Of a stretch of DNA of 64,000 bases, positions 1 through 11,889 are shown piece after piece. A model generated the notes under the pieces. It was not told where the DNA came from. It did no database searches and saw only the letters and a list, made by a program, of their open reading frames with translations. Origin of the DNA: Dipteronia dyeriana. Taxonomy: Eukaryota > Streptophyta > Magnoliopsida > Sapindales > Sapindaceae. Numbering within the stretch: position 1 is the first letter of the stretch; the number at the start of each line of letters is the position of its first letter. The stretch spans positions 39,805,098 through 39,869,097 of the forward strand of contig CM065297.1 in assembly GCA_032871835.1 (NCBI GenBank). Reading direction: 5' to 3'. The translations under genes were made by a program, and so were the position numbers.

Positions 1-608
1 GCAGTCTTTAGTCTTCTACAACATATACTTAATAGGTTAAAAGAAAGAAAATTGTATGATATAAAATTAAAATTATGTTATTTTTGGAAGGATAATCTTC
101 AAAGAAAATATATTAAATGTAATCCACAATGATTTAGAATTAAGTGAAAAGTCAGGACATTTTACCTTTTTATTTCAAATTGTTTTTTTTTTCAACATTT
201 TTAAGTTATTTAACCACTTAAAGAACAAACAAAACAACTCAATAGTCTCAATTTAATTCCATTAAGTTTTAAGTGCAATAAGCAAAAGATTCCGTATGAT
301 TAAACTTGGGATACCTAATATATATCATTTTATAGTTTAAAATATATATGTATATATCTAAAAAGTTTTGAAGGACTTTTGAGTTGAGTAATTCTATACT
401 TTGTGAGAAAAAAAATCAATCTAATCACATATTTTGGTAAGTGATCCTTATCTAATATTGTTACAATTAAACCTCTTAAAAACATTTTTTTTTTCTAAAA
501 ACAGAAGTTTTCCGATAAAAAAACACTCATTCAATCTGTCAATAACAGCAACTGTGACAACTGGCCACTTATATTTTTTTTTATACACACTAAATTCTTA
601 ATTTTTTC
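1..608. other. AT-rich upstream region of the invertase gene
   Basis: No coding sequence is visible. The stretch is AT-rich, with poly-T runs near 181-192 and 485-495, as is usual for a plant 5' flank. It presumably contains the distal promoter of the invertase gene. I cannot name specific regulatory elements beyond the TATA box that follows. Confidence 0.5.
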
Positions 609-616
609 TATAAATA
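609..616 (+). promoter_or_regulatory. TATA box of the invertase gene
   Basis: TATAAATA lies 55 bases before the first in-frame ATG at 671 and is followed by CT-rich sequence (ctctctctgcattctctg) typical of plant transcription start regions. With usual spacing, transcription would start near 640, leaving a short leader of about 30 bases. The consensus is seen directly; the start site is inferred. Confidence 0.7.
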
Positions 617-670
617 TCTCTCTCTGCATTCTCTGTTATCTACACAAACACAATCTTGCACAAACAAACA

Positions 671-1377
671 ATGTTGTATTTCTTTCCAATGGAGGTGTTC
701 AAAATTCTCTCATCGGTTTTTATTATATTAGTTACCTGTTTATGTGCAATTAGCAACAATGGCATCGTCATAGTGGAAGCCTCTCACAAGGTTTATCCAG
801 ACCTTCAGTCTCTTTCTGCCGTTAACGTGAAGCAAGTTCACAGAACCGGTTACCACTTTCAACCTCCAAAACACTGGATCAACGGTACGTATATCATCTC
901 TTTATATTATTTTAATTATGAATTAACTGTAAAGATTATTTATTTTTCGTTGTTTTGAATAAATATCAATGTCTTAATTCTGGAGTGAATTTGGAATCGC
1001 GAGATGTTTCTCATATTGCTTTATTAACTAGTAACCGCATATTCTCTTATTCATTCATCATGAACATGTACTGTTGAATATTGAATTTTGTTTGGTTTTG
1101 ATCCTATGAATGGATGTGTATGTTAAAGTCCACTGGGCATGCACCAGTGCAATTAAGGTCTTTTGAAGTTTGATATGCAATTAGATTTTTTCTGTTTTGT
1201 TGTATATTTTAGAAGTGACATGATCTTTCCTTGATTCTCCACACAAATAGTAAAGATGGTGGGAACCCAATTAAGTTTTTGTTGCTGGTAGGGTTAGGCA
1301 ATTAAAATCAAGATATATAGTTGAAAATATTGATATGATGCTCTTTAATATTCCGATATATGCTTATTGTTGGCTTC

Positions 1378-1415
<38 letters not shown>

Positions 1416-4400
1416 AAAATATTTAACAATCTTTCAATGAAATCAAACAATATAACTTTTTTTATGAATCTTGATCAGGCAAATAAATATGTATCTTATT
1501 AATTACACTTTTATCATATGTATGTGTTCTTGCCATTTTGTGTTACCGAATACCAATCTTGTAGAATTGACTGTGAAAACAAAACTTCATATGAGGATCG
1601 CCCAGCGGAGTTTGCATATAGAATGGTTCAAATTGATATCATGATCAATATATTTTATATAACTTTTTTTTTTACAAAAATTATGGTTCTTAATATTTTA
1701 TAATTTTCATCTTAATTAGATTAATACATATGTTTTTAACCCTTCTGAGTGTTTTCAAAATGCAGTCGATAAGTGTTTTTCTGAATATTGCTTAATCTTT
1801 TTCTAGTTTCACCAAATTAGGGTTCACCTAATACCTTCCTCTGAAATTATCATAAACTTTTCCTTAAGTCACTTTAGAAAGCATCTTAATTAAAAGAAAC
1901 TTTAAATATATTTGTAAGCTCTTGTTGTTGTTGACATGTGTTCATTATATTATAAAATTTTGATTGTTTACTTGGTTCAACCAATATATATATATAAACT
2001 TACGAGTGCAAAAGCCCACACTTTTTTTGTTTAAGATTCAATTTTGTAACGTTTCTGAGCAAACTTTGTATATAAAAATCGTAAGATAACTCTAACTTTA
2101 TAGAGTAACATGATCACTTTCTCAAAAGTGACTATATCGCTATATATTGTTACATAATCGATCTCATACAAAAAACTTGTGGGAATGGTGAAAAAATGTA
2201 CAAGAATCCAGTATGTTTTTTTTTTGTGTGGGATTCAAGTTTGTAACGTTACAGAATGAACTTTGTATATACAAATCAATAGGATGATTTGGTGTCACTC
2301 TTCCAAAAATACCTCACTATGTATGTTATATAATCGATTTCATACGAAAAAAAATGTGAGAATCCCCACGTATTCCCACACCACTGAAACTAGCAAGTAA
2401 TACGTATGTAAAATGAAACCCCTAGGTTAGCTAGAGCAAATGAAATGTGGAGATTTTTTGAGTTGGCAAGCTACCGTAGGAAGAATCCATGGCAAAGATC
2501 CATTTACAATTATATATCTTAATTTTACAAAGGAGACTTCCCACTTAGTAATGGATTTATTATCTTATTTAGATAAAACCCTTTTTATATATTAACCATA
2601 ACCTCCATCTCAACCTAACTCTTCATCACCACTCACCATAGAAGAACATGAAATGAACTCCGTTTTTTATTATATATTTTTTCTCTTTACTGGCTATTTA
2701 GGCATGCTTGAATGTCACCATATGACACTTGGATTCTGCTATATATATATATATCTTCCAAGTGTTATCAAGTTGCCACTTAACCACTTAGCAATAGTTG
2801 GGAATCATATATGCATGGACTTCCACCACCATCGGCACGCTCGATCGGTGCTTTAGTGGTCTCTGTGTCTGTGCTAAAGCAACTCATGTGGATCCACTTT
2901 CTATTTATCTCTCTTTTGGGTGTGCCGTTTTGGATTGTTCTTTTTGTTTTAACTTCGAACCGCTTATTGAAACTTGGTATCTAGGTTCACTTTTAATGCT
3001 TTACGTAATGACACAATCTATAATTTGATAATTCGACCACTGTTTTACAAAAGAATGTTTGGTGCTGGTTGCCCTTTTCTCAGTCTTGATTGTTGAGTTT
3101 GGTCATGTTGGTGGTTCTTTACAACTACAAGTTTAATGTTTGCCACATCATAGATTCTTGTCCAAACTTTCTCGATTAAGAAATTATTTTAGGTGGAACG
3201 AACACGTATATTTGCCTACTATAAACATATATCATAACTCAAAATATGTCATATGACACACAGATATAGTTGTGTACATATAATAGACGACTGTGACTTC
3301 TCAGAGTTAGTGAATTCATGTGCATCCATAACTCAAATATATTTTTTCCCCAATTATAGGAGCTAACAACTTTATGTGAAAAGACAATTATTTATATTTA
3401 TATTATTTGCTTTTCATCTTGGTGGAAGTACGATGATAACTTTATGAAGAAGAATTTGGTACTTTTAAATTGATGAATTCATGAGCTTGTGTGATTAAAG
3501 AATTTTGGTCACATTATCTTAATAATTTGGATTGCATACGATTCAGGCACGTAATAGAGCAAGTTCACCATCTTTTAAATACAAAATTAGATTTTAGGCA
3601 CGCTCTCCCCTTTTAGATTGTTACTATATGCACCAAACTTAATTTTTAAATATACCCACTTTTAAATACCCACTTTTAAATACTTTGCAACAACATCAAC
3701 AAATTTTATATACTTAAAAGTAGATTGGTATATTAGCAGTACTCTGTATCATTTTTTTAAAATATATTAAAAAAAACAATTTGTTATTTACTTAAATCAT
3801 TTTGTTACCTCAGCTTAATGAAATTATTATTTATTAGAATCTTATATGAAATGCTTTGCATGAGCACTAGAGTTAATATCAGGAGTTCACTAAAGTTAAA
3901 AGTTCATTTAGATTTGGTCTGCGTTTTATAATTACTAATGTGAATATTGTCGTCGAAACAAACCACTAACTTTTATTTGTTGTTTTTCTCTTGGACATTG
4001 GTGCTTCAATTTTCACAACAAACTGACAGATCCAAATGGTAAGCTCCAGTACTACAACTTAGCTTAAATTTTTTCTTTAAATCTTATTAATTTAATTGTT
4101 GTTCTAACTTTTTTTTTGTATTTTTTTCAAATGACTCATTCAAATAGGACCTATGTACTACAATGGAATCTACCATTTATTCTATCAATACAACCCAGAA
4201 GGTGCAGTTTGGGGCAATATTGTGTGGGCCCACTCTGTCTCCAAAGATTTGATCAACTGGGAGGCTCTCCAACCTGCAATCTATCCATCAAAGCCTTTTG
4301 ACATAAACGGGTGCTGGTCTGGATCCGCCACAATTCTTCCGGGCAACAAACCCGTTATTCTCTACACTGGAATTGACCCACAACAGAGACAACTGCAAAA

Positions 4401-6250
4401 CTATGCTGTCCCATCAAACCTATCCGACCCATATCTCCGCAAATGGACCAAACCCGATAACAACCCATTGGTGGTGCCCGACCAAGGCATCAATGCCACA
4501 GCATTCCGTGACCCAACCACCGCATGGTGGGGCAATGATGGACATTGGAGAATCTTGATTGGCGGGAAAAGGAAGCATAGAGGAATGGCATTTTTGTATA
4601 GGAGTAGGGATTTTGTGAACTGGGTCAAGGCAAAACACCCGCTCCATTCTTCAGCGGATACGGGTATGTGGGAATGCCCGGACTTTTACCCGGTTTCGAA
4701 GATGGGTAAAACCGGATTGGATACTTCTTTTATGGGACAAAATGTGAAACATGTTTTGAAAGTTAGTTTGGATTTAACAAGGTATGAGTACTATACAGTT
4801 GGTAAATATGTTCGAAACGAAGACAGGTATGTTCCTGATAACACTTCAGTTGATGGTTGGAGTGGACTCAGATATGATTATGGAAATTTTTATGCATCCA
4901 AGACTTTCTTTGATGCTGGCATGAATCGGAGGATCTTGTGGGGTTGGGCGAATGAGTCTGATACCCGTGACGATGATATTCAAAAAGGGTGGGCTGGAAT
5001 TCAGGTGACTTTTGTCATCTATTCAACGTGTCAGAAATCTTAACGGGGAAAATAAAATTTAATTACCGATTAATGTTTACTAAAATTAGTTCTTATGTGG
5101 GTCTAAAAAGGGAACATGATTCCACATCCCACCTAAAGAATCCATGGAACTTGATTCTCTTTCGTTTAATTACCAATTAGTAAAAGCGTTAGTGAGCAAT
5201 AATTTTGGATTTTGAATTGATTTGATCAGTTAATTCCGAGGATGGTGTGGCTTGATGACAGTGGAAAACAGTTATTGCAATGGCCTATTAAAGAGTTGGA
5301 GTCTCTTAGAGGGGAATATGTTCAAATGAGGAACAAAGTGATCAAATCAGGAGAACACGTTGAGATCAAAGGAATCACTGCTGCTCAGGTTCATTAATAA
5401 TACTCAATCTGATGTCATCTTCACTTTTATATATATCATGATTTTCAACGTTTGATGGAGGTATAAATTGGTATCAAATTGATTTTTATTTTTTACAGGC
5501 TGATGTTGATGTTACGTTCTCGTTGCCAAGCTTGGACAAGGCTGAGAAATACGATCCTAGCTGGGATGATGCGCAGAATCTTTGTTTCCAGAAGAGTTCA
5601 GACGTTAAGGGAGGTATAGGGCCATTTGGACTCTTGACATTAGCTTCAAAGAACCTGAAAGAATACACTCCTATCTTCTTCAGAATATTTAAGGCTTCAA
5701 ATAACAAGCATGTTGTTCTCATGTGCTCTGATGCTAGAAGGTTTTGTTTTGCTTTGTTTTAGCTTGATTACCACAATCCAATGAAACTTCTTCGTCTTGT
5801 ATGACATTATAATGCTCTTTCTAAACCTGGTTTGAATATTTTTATTATTATTGCTTCTTTGAACAGCTCGTCTCTGAAGGATGGATTATACAAACCAACT
5901 TTCGCTGGTTTCGTCGAAGTTGATTTATCTGATAAGAAGCTTTCTCTTAGGAGTTTGGTATGCTACAATCTCTTTGATTTGTTTAAGTATATATGGTTTT
6001 GAGCTGCACTTTGTGTTCATGTTTTTGATGACGCATGAACTTTATCCTTGGGCAGATTGATCAGTCTGTAGTGGAAAGCTTTGGAAGTGGAGGGAAAACA
6101 TGCATCACATCTAGGGTTTATCCGACTTTAGCAATATTTAAGGGTGCACATTTGTATGCATTCAACAATGGAACTGAGAAAGTTACCGTTGAGAATCTTA
6201 AAGCTTGGAGTATGAAGAAGCCTTCCATGATGAACGGATCAATGGTTTGA
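671..6250 (+). CDS. Cell-wall (acid) invertase, beta-fructofuranosidase, GH32 family; seven exons
   Basis: Hydrolyses sucrose to glucose and fructose, probably in the cell wall. Exons are 671-884, 4030-4038, 4148-5004, 5230-5388, 5499-5740, 5867-5957 and 6056-6250. All junctions are GT/AG and the frame stays open for 588 residues, the usual family length. A hydrophobic signal segment covers about residues 9-36. GH32 catalytic motifs are WINDPNG (nucleophile Asp72), FRDP (Asp196) and WECPD (acid/base Glu250). Pro252 in WECPD is the cell-wall type; vacuolar enzymes have Val. WSGSAT is at 131-136. The five-blade propeller is followed by a beta-sandwich from about residue 410. N-glycosylation sequons include NATA, NLSD, DNTS, NESD and NNGT. 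The Asp that separates invertases from fructan exohydrolases is kept (SLD, Asp283), but the partner Lys is Arg286. A second ATG at 689 (582 residues) is an alternative start; both keep the signal peptide. A fructan exohydrolase is the main alternative. Confidence 0.93.
885..4029 (+). other. Intron 1 of the invertase gene (3.1 kb)
   Basis: The donor is AACG|GTACGT and the acceptor GACAG|ATCC. At 3,145 bases it is far longer than the other five introns (98-225 bases). It holds an AT microsatellite at 1381-1413, a diverged direct duplication (about 2038-2185 and 2236-2362) and a small CCCACTTTTAAATA repeat near 3655-3680. No credible gene lies inside; short open frames such as 2653-3028 show no recognisable protein. 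Large first introns are common hosts of regulatory sequence or old transposons, but I cannot identify either here. Confidence 0.85.
4030..4038 (+). other. Nine-base mini-exon of the invertase gene
   Basis: ATCCAAATG is flanked by AG (4028-4029) and GTAAGC (4039-4044). Joined to the last base of exon 1 and the first bases of exon 3, it completes the Asp-Pro-Asn core of the WINDPNG catalytic motif, including the nucleophile. A 9-base exon at exactly this place is a known hallmark of plant acid invertase genes. Confidence 0.95.
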
Positions 6251-6860
6251 CCAGGAATTACCTCAACAGCATTAGATTAGTTATGTTAACTCCATGCAAG
6301 TAGAAGCGGCGTGAACAGTAGTTTAAGATTCATGATCTCAATAATGATGTTTTAGTTTTATTATGAACTGCCTATTCCTATGAGTGATTATATATATATA
6401 TATTATCTACTCTGTTGAAAAAAAGAAAACTCTATTTCGAGAATTATTATAACTCTTGAATATACTACTCAAGTGCTGTTCAACAGCTTCGTTAGGGTTA
6501 CAGTTAAGAATTACAAAGATGATTATTTGTATTCAAGGGTTCATAAATATCATGCCAATAACATGTCATTAACTCAAGAGAAAATAAAGCAAAAATGCTT
6601 TGATTTCATGTGTTTTATATCGAGACGAGCTCCACTTCTAACACATCAAGATGTACTCGATTTCATGTGTAAATCTGTACTTGATTTCATGTGTTTAATA
6701 GTCGATTACGAACTCCTACAAATGAGAATTCTTTCAAATTAAACAAACTATAGTAACACAAAATTAAACCATAGAATTCCCATTTATAACAGTTTCTAAC
6801 TAATCCAAAGTTGCCAACTATATAAAACACATGAAATTGGTGAGAGAAATTTAATAAAGT
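6251..6860 (+). other. 3' flank of the invertase gene up to the first retrotransposon LTR
   Basis: Contains AT-rich 3' UTR sequence with weak polyadenylation-like motifs (AATAAT near 6340) and a short (TA)n run near 6390. It also contains a small repeat region at 6598-6690 in which GATTTCATGTGT recurs three times, and a perfect 17-base inverted repeat (6603-6619 against 6821-6837). The open frame at 6473-6742 is built largely on these repeats and I do not consider it a gene. Confidence 0.6.
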
Positions 6861-7630
6861 TCTTATATGTATATCTTATTGACTGCACACATCACCGATT
6901 GGTAAGACAATCCCTTAAAAAGATCGTCAAATGGGCATCCGAGCTGGCAGTTAGAAGACACCATTCAAGACATCACTAAGAAATAAAAACCCGAGTAAGT
7001 CCGAACACGAGTACTAGGCACATTATGTTCTACTCGGGACAGCGTAAAAAACCCGAGTAAAGAAGTTCAACATATGATTCAAATACGTGGGTAAACCCGA
7101 GAATCATACTCCAATACATAAAACCTCCGTGTCAAAAAGAGTTTCTAGAAGGATATCAGGAAATAAGTCCTATAACGGACTATGCCACCAGAATCCCATT
7201 AAGATTCAAACTCGATCTTCACAAGGTCTACGAAATAGGTAAGGAGTTAAAGACGACTTCAACAATCAACCAATCTTAATTAAAATACAATTCTTTTTTC
7301 TTACTTGTACAACCAAGATTAGGGTTCTATACAGGTATAAATAGACCCATAATCTTACTATAAAAAAAGACAGAGACGATATAAAGAGTGAGCAAAAAGA
7401 AATCACTGCAAGAGAGAGGCAAGAGAGATCGTGTAATTATCTATTTAAATAGTGGATTTGGCTTGGTTGTGCGTTCAACCACCCTTGGATGTTTCTCCGA
7501 TCATCGGAGTCTTACCACGTAAACTCGTTTCATAATAATTTCACTTACAATCTCTTTCTCTTTCTCTTTTGACAGGTCGTAATAAAACCCAACGTTGTTA
7601 ACTATCTCATCCATTGAGAAATTGACGTCA
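6861..7630 (+). repeat. LTR1 (5' LTR of copy A)
   Basis: Runs from TCTTATATGTATATC (TG decayed to TC) to TTGACGTCA. It aligns with LTR2 and LTR3 throughout, except for a deletion of about 68 bases after the TTTCTAGAAGGAT motif. A TATA box (GGTATAAATAGACCC) lies near 7330-7345, followed by the transcribed R-U5 part rich in GAGA and TTTCTC. Confidence 0.85.
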
Positions 7631-7635
7631 AAAAT

Positions 7636-7653
7636 TGGCGCTATAATAAGGGG
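7636..7653 (+). other. Primer-binding site of copy A
   Basis: TGGCGCTATAATAAGGGG begins five bases after the end of LTR1. The same position in copy B reads TGGCGCTAGAGTGAGGGG and in C TGGCACTAGAATGAGGGG. A TGG start directly after the LTR is expected for tRNA CCA-end pairing. I do not name the tRNA. Confidence 0.65.
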
Positions 7654-7678
7654 CTTGAACCTTCGATCTGTTTAAGCA

Positions 7679-9112
7679 ATGGCTGATAGTGGAAGCAAAG
7701 ACAATTCCAGGGATATTCAAAAATCTCCAGATAATGCTCATATAGGTGGGACCACACAAGATCCCACTACAACCACCGGAAACCAACCAGCACCCCTTGC
7801 TGGTATCTAACAAATCCCTCCAACTAATGAGGACATAGCACGTCGTTTCCGCAATGTGTTGCAACAGCTACTAACGGATGCGGCAAGAGAAGGAGTAGAC
7901 CTATTAGCCACAGGACAGGCACACCCGCCAAGTCCTTTATCACCTCCTAGGCTCCGATCAGTTGTAGTTGGGCTAGGATAAGATGCACCAGTAGCCGTTA
8001 GGGATTCAGGTCCAATCAACCAGACTAAGGATACGACACATAACCAGGACGAGGATCATGAAACACCCGTAGAAGAACAGCCACGCCAAAGGCGAAGTCA
8101 CGGATAGACGGGCTATGATACACGCCGTAAATATGACCGGCGTAGAGATCGTTCATCGTCATCAGAGGATAGTGATCGACACCATCGTAAACATCGTTGT
8201 GGGACCATACACTTACAAGGTTTGGTTCGTAAGACCCGGAGATAGAATGAAGAGGAGATGGTGGCAGGTATAACGGTCACTCGACAGGTCGGCCATCGAG
8301 GAGAATCGGTGGGTGATAGACGCGTAATTAGGAGCCTTACCCGGGAAATCGAGAATAACAGACGTCAAATGGATGCGCTGATTAGGCGATATGGATAAAA
8401 TGAATTATCTGATGATGATTTTGATAGCCCTTTCACCAGGGACATCCTGCGAACCTCTTTCTCGGAGTGATTGAGGATGCCACACATGGAACAATTCAAG
8501 AAGAATACAGATCCTAAAGAACACGTCAGATGATGCAAAAGTGTTATGGCCAAGTGTGCCCACAGCGACCCTTTTTTGTGCCTCAAATTCTCAAAAACTC
8601 TTGGAGACACAGGCTTGAGATGGTTCAGGAGATTGCCTCCGGCAAGTATTGGGAGTTTCAGCTAGTTGAGCAGAAGCTTTTCAAGACAATTTCTAGGTAA
8701 TGTAAATAGAAAAAATCAGTGGCTTACCTTTCTCAGCTAAAGCAAGGGAAAGATGAATCGCTAAAAAAGTACCAGGGAAAATTTGTCCAGGCGGTCTTAG
8801 AAATCAGCAGTGCAAATGACAAAACAATAATCTCTGCATTCATAAAAAACTTACAGAATGGACGATTGTCCTTCGACTTAAGGAGAGCTTGATTAACGAG
8901 ATATGCAGACATGATGAATATAGCTGGAGGATACGCATTAGCTGAAGAAGAAGAGTTAGCAATATGAGGTTGTTACATGCACGGAGGGAGACCCAAACAA
9001 AAGGTTGTAGAGTCAAAGGTACAAAACCATAAAGGAAAACAGAAAGAAAATAGCAAAGATAGAAGCAAATACGGGGGAAGTGGCTGTAATATTGACCAGA
9101 CCACGGAAAAGT
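7679..9112 (+). pseudogene. gag of Retand-like copy A (degenerate)
   Basis: The ATG at 7679 starts a MADSGSKD reading frame that aligns with copies B and C but meets in-frame stops near 7808, 7979 and 8105, plus frameshifts. The N-terminal part is polar, with a DRSSSSEDSDRHHRK stretch. The capsid-like part (about 8595-8980) has GDTGLRWFRRLPP and LSQLKQGKDESLKKYQG in broken frames, matching the retrotransposon gag domain. It would package element RNA into cytoplasmic particles; here it cannot. Confidence 0.75.
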
Positions 9113-9584
9113 TCCGAGGAAAATATACGAACTACACCCCAATTCTGAAAAAACAGGAAGATATTTTTGCCATATTAGAAGAAAAGAATCTGGTGAAGGA
9201 GCCGCGTCGGCAGTCGGCAGTCGACAGTTTGCTCGATGAGACACGACAAAATATTACAGGTTCCATAAAGAAACCGATCATAAGACCTCTAAATGTTACC
9301 ATCTTAGAGATTACATAGAAACCCTTATCCGAGAAAGACATCTGCAAGATATAATCTTGAAAAAAGATGAGAAGTCGGGAATTCAGAAAGAAACCAAGGT
9401 AGAAGATCATAACTCTGGTCGGAATAAAAGGGCCATTCCCGAAACAAATGAATTAAAACAGACTATCCTCGGAGAACCATCAACTGGAAAAACCAATCGA
9501 GAACGAACACATGAAATCCGAGAAGCGGTGGAAGCAAGATAGAATGTTGATGTTAATTCCATCGTGCCTGACCCGAAGAGAAAA

Positions 9585-10812
9585 AAGGAAGGATGGGACC
9601 CCTATAATATTCACTGAAGCTGACTCACATGGGGTCGACATCCGACCGAATGACGCTCTCATCATAAGTGCCCGAATTGGCCATTGAGAAATAAGGAGAA
9701 TTTTAGTAGACAATGGTAGCTCGACAGACATTCTCATTGTGGCTGTTTATGATCATCTCAGATTGGATCGATGAGACTTGTAACCTTTCCATACCGCACT
9801 TAGAGGATTTAGGGGAGTCAAGGTTAGGTCTCTCTGGACAGCAAAGTTGCCCAAGAATATCGGAGTAGCGCCTTGCAAGAAAACAATGCTATTCAACTTT
9901 GTGGTGGTAGATCTAGACAACTGGCCTTATAATGCGCTATTAGGTCGACCTTTCCTGAACAAAACAAAAGCGGTAATAGCTACCTATGCTTTGATGATCA
10001 AATTTCCAACTGAATGGGGGGTAGGAACAACCAAAGGGTCGCAGGAGATAGCCAGAAGAGCTAATCTCTCAGTTTACAAAGACATAGATGATAATGAGCA
10101 CAAAGTATGTACCTTGACTCAACTAGATCAAATCAAGCAAGAAGGATCACTGTTGTTCGAGTTCGATCCAAAGGAAGAACTGGAGACATCAAAAAGTGAA
10201 CCTATAGAGGAGGTGGTCTTAAAGGAAGATGAACAGGATAAGAAGATCAAAATTAGGGTCAAATTAGAAGAAAAGGTTAAGCTAGATCCTATTGATTTGC
10301 CTAGAGAATACAAAGATGTGTTTGAATGGAGTCATGAAGACATGGTGGGGATAGATGCCCGAGTAATATCACATCATCTGGCAGTGGATCCAAATGTGTA
10401 ACCTGTAATACAAAAAAGAAGATCTTTCAACCTCGAGAGAAGTCGGGCAATCAAGCAGGAGGTGGAGAAGTTACTTGTTATGGGGTCGATCAGAGAAATC
10501 AACTACCCTCAATGGGTAGCAAATGTGGTTTTGGTCCAAAAGAAGAATGGCCAATAGAGAATGTGCGTGAACTTCACTGATTTGAACAAGGTCTGCCCAA
10601 AGGATAGTTTTCCACTTCCGAGAATAGACCAACTGGTCGATGCTACATCAGTTCATGAATTACTCAGTTTTATGGATGCTTATTCGGGATACAATTAGAT
10701 GAGGATGAATAGAGTTGATGAAGAAAAAATAGCCTTCACAACCGATCAGGGCTTGTACTCTTATACAGTAATGCTCTTTGGGTTAAAAAATGTCCGGGTA
10801 ACATATGAAAGC
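9585..10812 (+). pseudogene. Protease and truncated reverse transcriptase of copy A
   Basis: The protease active site ILVDNGSSTDIL is at about 9690-9735. The longest open piece, 9847-10401, carries the protease C-terminus (YNALLGRPFLNK) and the acidic linker leading to EYKDVFEWSHEDM. After a stop at 10399-10401, RT motifs NVVLVQKKNGQ, DLNKVCPKDSFPLP and FMDAYSGYN follow, with further stops. RT breaks off at about 10811, before the catalytic YIDD, and is joined directly to the antisense-gene region. RNase H and integrase are absent. Confidence 0.8.
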
Positions 10813-11889
10813 CGAGAGCTATCATTTTCTTCTCTAGAGTGCGTGTGACCGCTTGAGCAAGGTTAGTCAACTCGGCGTTAGTGAAAGTAGGTCGTGACTT
10901 GTTCCAGCGATCAAGAGAGCAAAAAAAAAGGGGAACCTTCAATACTTTCCGCTCTTCCCCAGTTGAGAGCTCGATCTCGAGTCCCGAGTTCCCTTCAGCA
11001 AAAAACCAACTATTTTTCTGGTACTTGTTTGAGGTAGGGAAACCCCACACAAAGCCTTTCTTCTTGATGTCCGAGGAAATATCGACTCTCCGGTTCACCT
11101 TAGTCCCCTTAGGAATCCAGCTATCTAGTTGGCTGGATATAAGAAAGTAAGTTCCAGTTCAACCAAACTGCCTTAGAGAATAAAAGTGTATAATTTCGTA
11201 AGAAGAAGGCGGTGGAAAGTTAATCCGGCTCCACATGTGCCTATGCAAATCAGGATCCTATAACTATTCTGGGCAAGTTGGGCTGGAGTGATCCCTGCCT
11301 CAGCAAGGAACCAAGCAATAAAAGGCTGGAGGGAAAGTGTCACACCACTGTAGAGCATGGATCTATAAATTGCTACCGTAACCGGAGGAGGGTTCTACGC
11401 GGCTTTATTACCAGCAGGAATTATTAGAAACGAATCATCCAGATCGAATCGAGCACGATACTTCTCGATCTTTGCTTCCCCGACCACATTCGGTTCAACA
11501 TCATATGAACTCGAAAAATCAGATGAGAAGGGAATTCGAAATGTATTGTGCTCTTCTTCAACATCTTTTTCATCAACTACTTGCCTTCCAATTTGAATAC
11601 CTCTTGAACCATGTTTGTGAACCGAACGGTTATTCTGATGTTTTCCCATCCTAGATCGTAACGAAACCTTGTGATTAGAAACAAAAGACTCAGAGCTTGA
11701 AGAAGATTCAGAACTAGAACTAAAACGAATATCAGGATAAAGCCAGGAAACGTCGACATTTAGAAAATCAGGCTCATCATGAGGGGTTTCTCCCAATAAT
11801 CCACGAACACAAGAAACCAATTGAAAATCACCACGCCCAAGCGCTTTGAAAGCTAAAACAAAAAGACGTTGTCCTGAAACAGGATCCAT
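10813..11889 (-). pseudogene. Antisense gene of copy A, 3'-truncated; putative gypsy-type transposon protein
   Basis: Read on the minus strand from ATG at 11889. The N-terminal 164 residues are open: MDPVSGQRLFVLAFKAL, a Ser/Glu-rich stretch (SSSSESSSSSESF) and FDLDDSFLIIPAG. After one stop the frame continues with a segment like plant 'putative gypsy type transposon' domains (LQPFIAWFLAEAGI, AQNSYRILI). Next come WIPKGTK, KKGFVWGFPTSNKYQ and DRWNKSRPTFTNAELTNLA. The distal part is lost at the 10811 junction. Opposite-strand genes at this position are a described feature of Retand-type Tat elements. Function unknown. Confidence 0.7.

Noticed and set aside
656..958. Open frame starting with TTG at 656 and running past the exon 1 donor
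   Set aside because: Plant translation would use ATG at 671 (or 689), and the frame past 884 is intron; the GT donor and mini-exon define the true exon end.
1381..1413. AT microsatellite as a possible mobile-element border
   Set aside because: A simple repeat without flanking inverted repeats or target duplications.
2653..3028. Two small open frames inside invertase intron 1
   Set aside because: No recognisable protein, AT-rich, and inside a well-defined intron.
6473..6742. 89-codon frame downstream of the invertase
   Set aside because: Starts without ATG and is built on GATTTCATGTGT repeats; no family resemblance.
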